From Candidatus Poribacteria bacterium (GTDB lineage: Bacteria; Poribacteria; WGA-4E; WGA-3G): a stretch of 13,040 nucleotides of DNA. Shown here piece by piece: positions 6,029 through 13,040 of the stretch; positions within the stretch are counted from its first letter, which is position 1; every line of letters begins with the position of its first letter. The notes beneath the pieces are model-generated. The model did not search any database. It was not told the DNA's origin and saw only the letters and a list, made by a program, of their open reading frames with translations. The stretch covers positions 1-13,040 of the forward strand of contig RKRO01000138.1 of NCBI GenBank assembly GCA_007571355.1, in the 5' to 3' direction. Both the position numbers and the translations under genes were made by a program.

Positions 6029-6942
6029 ACGAAATCCAAAACTTCAAATCCGGGTACGTCAGCATTATCGGAGCACCGAATGTCGGAAAATCGACACTGC
6101 TCAATACGATTTTGGGGCAGAAATTAGCCATCGTTACTCCAAAGCCCCAGACAACTCGTAACCAGATTCGTGGAATCCTTACCACCGACACCTATCAAAT
6201 CATTTTTGTTGATACCCCGGGACTGATGCACCCTAAGTACCGCTTACAAACCGAAATGGTTAAAACTGCCTATAGTGCCTTGGGAGATGCCGATGTCGTG
6301 CTTTTTGTGGTTGATGCCACCTGTCCAGGCGCAGAGATTGAGAATACAATTCTCAAACGCCTCAAGCGCATGCAACAGGCAAAAATCCTCGTTCTCAATA
6401 AGGTAGATATCGTCGAGAAACCGACCCTACTTCCGATCCTTGAGGCTTACAGCCAAAAATTTGAATTCACGCATATAATCCCGACCTCCGCATTAACAAC
6501 TGACGGTGTTTCCGTCCTTCTTGAGCAAATCGAAGCCTATCTACCCCCTGGCCCCCGCTATTTCCCAGAGGATCAACTCAGTGACCTCCCCGAACGATTT
6601 TTCATCGCTGAAACCGTCCGTGAGAAGATTATGCTCCTGACCCAACGCGAGATTCCCTATGCATCCGCTGTCGTCATTGAAGAATTTGAAAAACGCCAGA
6701 CAAATAAGTCAGGTGAAATTATCTATATCCGTGCTATCGTCTATGCGGAACGGCAGACGCAGAAGCAAATTATTATCGGTAAAGGTGGGAAATTAATTAA
6801 ACGGGTCGGCGAACTTGCACGAATTGATATCGAAAAGTTCTTAGATACACGCGTCTTTTTAGAACTCTACGTAACGGTCAAAGCTGACTGGCGCAGAGAT
6901 GCACGTAAACTCAAAGAGTTAGGCGGTTTTGCAGATATCTAA
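6025..6942 (+). CDS. era: GTPase Era
   Basis: Era is an essential GTPase that binds the 3' end of 16S rRNA and acts in assembly of the 30S subunit. The 305-residue length is typical. GTPase motifs in order: G1 GAPNVGKS (16-23), the switch I stretch TTRNQIRG with the G2 threonine (43-50), G3 DTPG (63-66), G4 NKVD (125-128) and G5 SAL (155-157). The C-terminal KH domain that binds RNA carries IIIGKGGKLIKRVG (249-262), followed by the VFLELYVTVKADWR strand (277-290), a hallmark of Era. The ATG at 6025 aligns with the family N terminus, but no ribosome binding site precedes it; instead it overlaps the stop of a 31-codon ORF. uvrA starts 38 bases after its stop. Identification is secure. Confidence 0.98.
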   Translation: MNEIQNFKSGYVSIIGAPNVGKSTLLNTILGQKLAIVTPKPQTTRNQIRGILTTDTYQIIFVDTPGLMHPKYRLQTEMVKTAYSALGDADVVLFVVDATCPGAEIENTILKRLKRMQQAKILVLNKVDIVEKPTLLPILEAYSQKFEFTHIIPTSALTTDGVSVLLEQIEAYLPPGPRYFPEDQLSDLPERFFIAETVREKIMLLTQREIPYASAVVIEEFEKRQTNKSGEIIYIRAIVYAERQTQKQIIIGKGGKLIKRVGELARIDIEKFLDTRVFLELYVTVKADWRRDARKLKELGGFADI

Positions 6943-6980
6943 CTGCATCCTGCTGACCGAACCCCAAGGAAAATTAAAAA

Positions 6981-9875
6981 ATGACAGAAGAGGCGATTCA
7001 CGTACAAGGTGCGCGAGAACACAATTTAAGAAACATTGATATCCGACTTCCAAAAGACAAGCTCATCGTCTTCACCGGTGTTAGCGGTTCGGGGAAATCC
7101 TCACTTGCAATTGACACCGTCTATGCTGAAGGGCAGCGGCGATACATTGAATCTCTATCCGCTTATGCACGGCAATTTTTAGGACAACTTGGAAAACCGG
7201 ACGTAGACGACATCATTGGATTATCCCCTTCTATCGCTATCAATCAGGGATCAACAGGACATAACCCGCGTTCCACGGTCGCTACCGTAACCGAAATCTA
7301 TGACTATCTGCGTGTGTTTTATGCCCGTGTAGGGCAATTCCATTGTCCTGAATGCGGACATCAAATCGGTTCACAAACCGCGGCAGACATCGTTAAAATG
7401 CTCCTTAACTACCCTGAACGCACAAGGCTCATCCTCTTAGCACCGATTGCCAGGGGCACCCGGGGCGCACACCAAAAAGAATTTGAAGATCTGCGAAGCG
7501 CAGGTTTTGCGCGGTTACGCGTTGATGGTGAAATACATGAACTTCGTCCGGGTTTCGCACTCAGCCGGAATCAACGCCACGATATTGACCTCGTTATCGA
7601 CCGGCTCATCATCAAAGACGGCATTGAACCACGCGTTACCCAAGCAGTGGACACAGCACTTGTGCGCGGAGACGGAGTTATGCTCGTCCAAGTTGTTCCC
7701 ACTGAAGGTGAGGCATCTCCATTCTTGTCAGAAGAAGACGATCTGCTTTTTAGTAAAGACTACACCTGCTCACACTGCCAGATTAGTTTTGTGAAGCCAG
7801 AGCCACGTCACTTTTCTTTTAACAACCCTGATGGAATGTGCGAAAACTGCAAAGGTTTAGGTGTACAGATGGGCATCTTACCCAAGTTGATTGTGCCGGA
7901 TGAAACCCTTTCCATCATGCAAGGTGCTGTCAGCCTATGGGGGCCTCTCAACAAGCAAAACCGCCTCACAGAAAGAGCCATCGCTGAAGCCGTCGGAAAA
8001 CACCTCGGATTTAACATCAAAACCCCTTGGAACGAGCTCACACAAGAGCAGAAAGACGGTATCCTTTACGGCACTGGGGACGCTGTCCTCACAATTACGA
8101 CTCCAGGCACAAGCAGACACAAGAGACGCAAACAACGCCGACGACACCGTGTCTATTTTCGCGGTGTCATCCCAGCGGAAGAACAAAAATACTACCTTGA
8201 AGATGATAAAGTCGATGAAGACGACTTTCCTGACCACTTCGTCAAAATGCCGTGTAGGGAATGTGATGGCACCCGGCTGAATGCGTGGATAAAGTCCGTA
8301 ACTATAGGGGATACACCCATAACCGACATTCTCGAAATGTCTATTCAGGATGCGACCGAATTCTTTAATACATTAACCTTGCCAGAACTTGAGGCATTCA
8401 TCGCCAAAGAACTCCTGAAAGAAATTCGGGGCAGACTCGGTTTCCTTATGGGCGTAGGATTGGGATATCTGACGCTTGCGCGTCCGGCACCGACACTCTC
8501 CGGCGGCGAAGCACAACGTATCCGTCTCGCCAGCCAAGTAGGCGCAGGGTTACGAGATGTTACCTATGTCCTGGATGAACCGAGCATCGGGTTACACCCA
8601 CGCGACCACGCGGGGCTACTCACAACGCTTCTCAACTTGCGGAATCAGGGCAATACTGTTATTGTTGTCGAACACGATGAAGCAACGATGTTAGTCGCCG
8701 ACTGGATCGTTGACTTCGGTCCCGGTGCAGGTATTAAAGGTGGAAAGATTACAGACATCGGCACTCCAGCACAGTTCATCAAGGAGAGCAACACACTTAC
8801 GGCGCAATATCTCCGCGGCGACAAGGTGATCATCCAGCCAGAATCTCGCCGACCGGCAACGGACAGATGGATACAGATCCGCAACGCGCGTCAGAACAAC
8901 CTTAAAGAAATCAGTCCGAAAATACCGATCGGCACTCTCTGCTGCGTGACTGGAGTGAGCGGTTCTGGAAAGAGCTCCTTAATCCACGATATTCTCTACA
9001 ACGCACTCGCTCGCGACCTCATGAAGGCGAAGACTGTGCCGGGCGACTACGACGACATACGCGGTGTCGTCAAAGACAAAGACGTTCCCATTTCCAATGT
9101 CATTGACAAGATCATCAACATCAACATGGCACCCATCGGACGAACCCCGCGTTCCAATGCTGCGACCTACACAAAAGTGTTCGATGCGATTCGATCGCTC
9201 TATGCCGGCTTGCCTGACTCGAAGTTACGCGGCTATAAACCTGGACGCTTCAGTTTCAACGTGAGCGGCGGCAGATGTGATGCATGCAATGGCAACGGCG
9301 CAAAAAAGGTTGATATGGGACTACTCTCCGATGTCTGGGTAGAATGCGAAGTCTGCGACGGGAAACGCTTCAACGCCGAAACGCTTAGCATAAGATATAA
9401 GGGAATAAATATCTCTGAAGTCCTCGAAATGGATATTGATGCCGCACTCGAACATTTCGCCGATATACCGAGAATCGCAAGAGGGCTGCAACTCCTCCAC
9501 GATGTCGGGCTCGATTATATTAAACTTGGGCAACCTGCACCGACGCTCTCTGGCGGTGAAGCACAACGCATTAAACTTTCAAAAGAACTTTCCAAACGGG
9601 GAACCGGTAAAACGCTCTATATCCTTGACGAACCCACAACAGGGCTACACTTTGACGATGTAAATAAACTCTTGACGATTCTTCACAGACTCGTAGATGA
9701 CGGCAATACCGTTGTTGTCGTTGAGCATAACCTTGAGGTCATCAACTCCGCAGACTACCTGATCGACTTGGGACCAGAAGGCGGTGTCGGAGGCGGTACG
9801 ATCGTTGCCACAGGCACACCCGAACAAATCGCAGAGACCCCAGAATCTTACACAGGCCAAGCAATCCGTGGCGAT
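6981..9875 (+). repeat. First UvrA unit of the internal duplication
   Basis: Residues 1-965 are a complete standard UvrA: first ATPase site, UvrB-binding region (about 130-245, with DLRSAGFARLRVDGEI), zinc module, the long segment 291-424, signature and Walker B, then the second ATPase half with the GGRCDACNGNG zinc module. A very basic run, HKRRKQRRRHR, lies at 380-390. Confidence 0.9.
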
Positions 9876-12776
9876 TTCGACATCTGGCGGGATGCGAAGC
9901 AACGACTCATAAAACCGGAGCTTGCAGATGCGTTCGGACAGGAACAAGAGAGACGCACAGCAATCGCGGTGCAAGGGGCTACGGAGAATAACCTCAAGAA
10001 TGTTGATATTGACATCCCACATCGTAAAATGACGGCGTTGACAGGTGTCAGCGGTTCAGGAAAAACCTCCCTTGCACTTGATACGATCTACGCCGAAGGG
10101 CAGCGACGTTACATCGAGACGCTTAGCACCTATGCCCGGCAGTTTATAGGACAGATGGAAAAACCGAAGGTCTCAAAAATCGAAGGACTTTCACCCGCCA
10201 TCGCTATTTCGCATGCCAACGCAGGTCAAAATCCACGCTCAACGGTTGCTACAATCACTGAGATACACGATGGACTCCGCACGCTTTATGCCAGATGGGG
10301 CAAACCCCACTGTCCGGATTGTCTGGTAGAGGTTCGACCACAGAGCGCAGAGGAAATCACAGAGAAGGTCTTTGAACTGTTCCGGGGCAAACGAATGGAT
10401 GTCCTAGCACCCCTCACAAACTTTGTGCTACTTCCAGAAACAGGAGAAGAGACAGTCCGAGGTAAAATTATCGACATCGATGCCAGCGAGTCCGCTTACG
10501 GATTGAAAGGAAACGATGATTACGCAGATGTCTTCAGTCGATTGCAGAGGGCCGGTTTCGCACGCGTCCAGATTGATGATGAAATTCATCGCCTCGATGA
10601 AGTACCAAGACTGAGTAAAACGATTCGACATGAAATTTTTATCGTTGTTGATCGCGTGGAACTTGTTGATGAAGAAAAGAGCCGGTTTACAGAGGCAGTC
10701 GAATTGGCACTCGCCCAAAGCGGCGGATTTGTACTTATTCAGGAGACACGTTCCCCGCGTCGCACGTCTACAAGAACGAACCGTTCTAAACAGCAAAAAA
10801 CGAAAAAAACAGCGCAGGAGACAAACGTTAAAAAATTCTTCAGCGAACACGCCATGTGCGCTTCCTGTGGTAGCAATTTCGGGCAACTCACACCACGGCA
10901 CTTCTCCTTTAACAACAAGGTTGGTGCTTGCGATGTCTGCGCCGGGCGTGGGTGGAATATACACCCGCCACACGAGCAATGTCGCCACTGCCACGGCACC
11001 CGGTTAAAACCGTTTCCAAGCTGCGTGATGTTTGAGGATACAACCATCTCCAATTTGATGGAGTTATCCATCACCGAAATTATTAAATTCTTTAGCACGC
11101 GTCTGAAACACATCAAAACGGAAACCGCTAATGATACACAGAGCGGTAAAGACGATCTCGCTGCGGCGAAAGGCGTGTCAACCTCCAGGGCAACGCATCC
11201 CGCACTCCATGTTCATACCTCGCCTGAGTTTGAAGCCGAGGTCCTTCGCCAAATTCAGATACGGCTACAATTCTTAGAAGATATTGGTCTCGGTTATCTT
11301 GCGTTGGATCGCGGAGCACCGACGCTCTCTGGTGGCGAAATGCGCAGAATACAACTCGCAAGCCAACTCGGCAGTGGTCTTACAGGCGTAACTTATATCC
11401 TTGACGAACCGAGTATCGGGTTACATCCACGTGATCAAGAACGCCTCATCTCTGCACTTAAAAAACTCCGGGATATCGGTAATAGTGTTCTTGTCGTTGA
11501 ACATGATCGAGATACAATATTAGCCGCCGATCATGTCATCGACTTCGGGCCTAATGCAGGTAAAGGCGGGGGTGAGATCATCGCAACCGGTGCCCCTGAA
11601 ACTTTCATGCACAGGCCGCCTTCTACACAGAAATCACCTGCCAAATCATTGACACAAGCATATCTGTCTAATGAAGTGGGGATCCCTGTTCCCAAAACCC
11701 GACGTGAAGGCATAGGCAAACAACTCGCCTTATACGGTGCAAAGACGAACAACCTCAAGGACATAGATGTTAAAATCCCGCTTGGAACTCTTACCTGCGT
11801 AACGGGCGTTTCAGGGTGCGGAAAGAGCTCGCTCGTTGAAGGCACCCTAAAACCAGCACTCGAAAGTAGGAATTCTATCAAAGCCGACGATGCCAGAGAC
11901 CGCCTCTATACACACTTTCTCAATGATAGAGAGCGTGAACCTGTGTATAACGACTATGGAAAACCGGAATATAGAAGTGTCCGTGGCGTTAGTCATATCA
12001 AACGTCTTATCAATGTCGACCAGAAGGCGATCGGCGAAACCCCGCGCTCCAATCCGGCGACCTACACCGATCTGTTCACGAAAATCCGAGAACTCTTCGC
12101 TGAACAAAACGATGCGAAGACGCGAGGCTTTGGTATCGGTATGTTCAGTTTCAACCTCGCTCATGGACAGTGCCATGTCTGTGAGGGGCACCGTTTCAAT
12201 AGAGTTGAGATGCACTTCCTACCCGACGTATGGATGCCGTGTGAGGCGTGTAACAGCACCGGTTATAGTGCCGATACGCTTGAAATCCGCTATAACGGCA
12301 AAAATATCGCTGAAGTTTTAGATATGACGGTAGATGAGGCACTCGAATTTTTCAAGGGCAACTCGCGTATCTGTCGGACGCTTCGGATGTTAGCAGATGT
12401 CGGACTCGGCTACATTCAGCTCGGACAATCCGCACCTACGCTTTCTGGTGGTGAGGCGCAGCGCGTCAAACTTGCGAAAGAATTAGCACGTCGGACAACC
12501 GGTTCAACGCTCTATATCATGGATGAACCGACGACCGGGCTCCATTTCGACGACATCCAAAAACTCCTCAAAGTGCTAAACCGACTCGTGGATACTGGCA
12601 ATACAATTATCGCTGTTGAACACAACATTGACATTATCAAATCTGCCGATTGGATCATCGACTTGGGACCAGAGGGCAGCAAAAACGGCGGAGAAGTCGT
12701 TGCAATGGGCACTCCAGAACAGGTCGCATCGGCCCAAGAGTCCCACACCGCACGTTTCTTACGTGAAGTGTTCTAA
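6981..12776 (+). CDS. uvrA: Tandem (double) UvrA, excinuclease ABC subunit A
   Basis: UvrA is the damage-recognition ATPase of nucleotide excision repair; it loads UvrB on damaged DNA. A usual UvrA has about 950 residues with two ABC sites and works as a dimer. Here 1931 residues hold two whole UvrA units (about 1-965 and 994-1931) joined by a short linker. Walker A lysines: 39, 664, 1028 and 1615. Signatures: LSGGEAQRI (506), LSGGEAQRI (856), LSGGEMRRI (1449), LSGGEAQRV (1821). Walker B DE pairs: 532, 883, 1475 and 1848. Zinc cysteines of half 1: 263/266/287/290 and 766/769/789/792, plus 122/125/425/428. Half 2: 1293/1296/1317/1320 and 1731/1734/1754/1757, plus 1111/1114/1334/1337. All sites look intact, yet half 2 lacks about 120 residues after its first zinc module. 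AAGGA precedes the ATG. Single-chain double UvrAs are known, for example in Chlamydia (about 1790 residues from memory). Confidence 0.97.
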   Translation: MTEEAIHVQGAREHNLRNIDIRLPKDKLIVFTGVSGSGKSSLAIDTVYAEGQRRYIESLSAYARQFLGQLGKPDVDDIIGLSPSIAINQGSTGHNPRSTVATVTEIYDYLRVFYARVGQFHCPECGHQIGSQTAADIVKMLLNYPERTRLILLAPIARGTRGAHQKEFEDLRSAGFARLRVDGEIHELRPGFALSRNQRHDIDLVIDRLIIKDGIEPRVTQAVDTALVRGDGVMLVQVVPTEGEASPFLSEEDDLLFSKDYTCSHCQISFVKPEPRHFSFNNPDGMCENCKGLGVQMGILPKLIVPDETLSIMQGAVSLWGPLNKQNRLTERAIAEAVGKHLGFNIKTPWNELTQEQKDGILYGTGDAVLTITTPGTSRHKRRKQRRRHRVYFRGVIPAEEQKYYLEDDKVDEDDFPDHFVKMPCRECDGTRLNAWIKSVTIGDTPITDILEMSIQDATEFFNTLTLPELEAFIAKELLKEIRGRLGFLMGVGLGYLTLARPAPTLSGGEAQRIRLASQVGAGLRDVTYVLDEPSIGLHPRDHAGLLTTLLNLRNQGNTVIVVEHDEATMLVADWIVDFGPGAGIKGGKITDIGTPAQFIKESNTLTAQYLRGDKVIIQPESRRPATDRWIQIRNARQNNLKEISPKIPIGTLCCVTGVSGSGKSSLIHDILYNALARDLMKAKTVPGDYDDIRGVVKDKDVPISNVIDKIININMAPIGRTPRSNAATYTKVFDAIRSLYAGLPDSKLRGYKPGRFSFNVSGGRCDACNGNGAKKVDMGLLSDVWVECEVCDGKRFNAETLSIRYKGINISEVLEMDIDAALEHFADIPRIARGLQLLHDVGLDYIKLGQPAPTLSGGEAQRIKLSKELSKRGTGKTLYILDEPTTGLHFDDVNKLLTILHRLVDDGNTVVVVEHNLEVINSADYLIDLGPEGGVGGGTIVATGTPEQIAETPESYTGQAIRGDFDIWRDAKQRLIKPELADAFGQEQERRTAIAVQGATENNLKNVDIDIPHRKMTALTGVSGSGKTSLALDTIYAEGQRRYIETLSTYARQFIGQMEKPKVSKIEGLSPAIAISHANAGQNPRSTVATITEIHDGLRTLYARWGKPHCPDCLVEVRPQSAEEITEKVFELFRGKRMDVLAPLTNFVLLPETGEETVRGKIIDIDASESAYGLKGNDDYADVFSRLQRAGFARVQIDDEIHRLDEVPRLSKTIRHEIFIVVDRVELVDEEKSRFTEAVELALAQSGGFVLIQETRSPRRTSTRTNRSKQQKTKKTAQETNVKKFFSEHAMCASCGSNFGQLTPRHFSFNNKVGACDVCAGRGWNIHPPHEQCRHCHGTRLKPFPSCVMFEDTTISNLMELSITEIIKFFSTRLKHIKTETANDTQSGKDDLAAAKGVSTSRATHPALHVHTSPEFEAEVLRQIQIRLQFLEDIGLGYLALDRGAPTLSGGEMRRIQLASQLGSGLTGVTYILDEPSIGLHPRDQERLISALKKLRDIGNSVLVVEHDRDTILAADHVIDFGPNAGKGGGEIIATGAPETFMHRPPSTQKSPAKSLTQAYLSNEVGIPVPKTRREGIGKQLALYGAKTNNLKDIDVKIPLGTLTCVTGVSGCGKSSLVEGTLKPALESRNSIKADDARDRLYTHFLNDREREPVYNDYGKPEYRSVRGVSHIKRLINVDQKAIGETPRSNPATYTDLFTKIRELFAEQNDAKTRGFGIGMFSFNLAHGQCHVCEGHRFNRVEMHFLPDVWMPCEACNSTGYSADTLEIRYNGKNIAEVLDMTVDEALEFFKGNSRICRTLRMLADVGLGYIQLGQSAPTLSGGEAQRVKLAKELARRTTGSTLYIMDEPTTGLHFDDIQKLLKVLNRLVDTGNTIIAVEHNIDIIKSADWIIDLGPEGSKNGGEVVAMGTPEQVASAQESHTARFLREVF
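9960..12776 (+). repeat. Second, diverged UvrA unit of the internal duplication
   Basis: Residues 994-1931 repeat the same order, beginning IAVQGATENNL, parallel to IHVQGAREHNL in half 1. Compared with half 1, the segment between the first zinc module and CRHCHGTRL is reduced to 13 residues, the UvrB-binding region is longer and diverged, and there are insertions at 1256-1285 (basic, Thr-rich) and 1374-1413 (polar). Confidence 0.9.
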
Positions 12777-12794
12777 AAAATCATCTTCGATAAA

Positions 12795-12920
12795 TTGATC
12801 GCACTGCTCAAAACAAATTCATACCTCGTCGACAACATGGACAAACTCGCTCGCGCCGCTGTCAGAGACCGCGCATGGAAACGTGATCACAACCTCAGAA
12901 CACGAGAATTTTCGGTTTAA
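12795..12920 (+). other. Small ORF or gene remnant after uvrA
   Basis: A short open frame lies in the same frame as uvrA just past its stop. It can start at the TTG at 12795 (41 codons) or the ATG at 12837 (27 codons). The translation, with NSYLVDNMDKLARAAVRDR and WKRDHNLRTREFSV, has a protein-like composition, but I recognise no family and no ribosome binding site. It may be the tail of a lost gene. Low confidence. Confidence 0.2.
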
Positions 12921-12928
12921 TAATGATT

Positions 12929-12948
12929 TCGCCTATTTCTGAAGGCGA
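12929..12948 (+). terminator. Hairpin downstream of uvrA
   Basis: TCGCCT (12929-12934) and AGGCGA (12943-12948) form a perfect 6-base stem with an 8-base loop. It is the best hairpin after uvrA, but no T run follows, so a terminator role is only possible. The rest up to 13040 shows no clear gene. Confidence 0.3.
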
Positions 12949-13040
12949 GTCCCTGATAGTTTCCTAAGTTCTGAAACCTAAAAGGGTATATATCATCACT
13001 TATCCGAAAACCCTCTTCGATTTTGCTCATACTCATAAGC

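Noticed and set aside
10428..10994. 188-codon open frame on the minus strand opposite uvrA
   Set aside because: It lies fully opposite the second UvrA unit, whose motifs are clear there; the translation shows no family pattern and there is no promoter or ribosome binding site.
12917..13036. 39-codon minus-strand frame at the right end
   Set aside because: Short, no recognisable family and no ribosome binding site; it is the only sizeable frame in the tail, but I cannot support it as a gene.
1..13040. tRNA, rRNA or CRISPR array
   Set aside because: Scanning the noncoding gaps (283-787, 3191-3332, 4527-4602, 4852-4933, 5549-5781, 12777-13040) showed no cloverleaf with GTTCRA, no rRNA-like sequence and no regularly spaced direct repeats.

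Overview
This is a bacterial window with a compact gene layout, balanced base composition and sigma70-type promoters. I cannot place the organism from the sequence with certainty. The single-chain double UvrA, the codon style and the protein style remind me of Candidatus Poribacteria or a similar uncultured marine or sponge lineage, but that is an impression, not a result. There are no rRNA genes, tRNA genes, CRISPR arrays or complete mobile elements. Almost all of the DNA after position 788 is coding on the + strand.

Layout. Positions 25-282 (minus) hold the N-terminal part of a DNA methyltransferase that is cut off by a stop codon and looks broken. Positions 283-787 contain no convincing gene, but they hold a strong minus-strand promoter, a long inverted repeat and several small palindromes. 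Positions 788-3190 encode two head-to-tail redox enzymes of 2-hydroxyacids: an FAD-linked D-2-hydroxyacid (D-lactate type) dehydrogenase and an NAD(P)-dependent D-2-hydroxyacid dehydrogenase. Positions 3333-4526 encode tryptophan synthase beta chain (trpB) without trpA next to it. Positions 4603-4851 hold a small RelE/ParE-like toxin ORF, apparently short at its N terminus. Positions 4934-5548 encode a HEAT-repeat protein. Positions 5782-12776 look like one operon: a 47-residue ribbon-helix-helix-like protein, a 31-codon ORF whose stop overlaps the start of era, era itself (ribosome-assembly GTPase), and a 1931-residue UvrA made of two complete UvrA units in one chain. The last 264 bases hold at most a small ORF remnant.

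How the parts work together. The two hydroxyacid dehydrogenases abut and could form a 2-oxoacid/D-2-hydroxyacid redox couple. Era and UvrA are housekeeping functions that appear to share a transcript starting near 5686. The most unusual object is the double UvrA. All four ATPase sites are preserved, but the halves are clearly asymmetric: the second half lacks about 120 residues after its first zinc module and carries its own insertions. This suggests a built-in heterodimer instead of the usual UvrA homodimer. Promoters are easy to read: several have a 17-base spacer and a TGn extension of the -10, and at least one gene (788) appears to be transcribed nearly leaderless.
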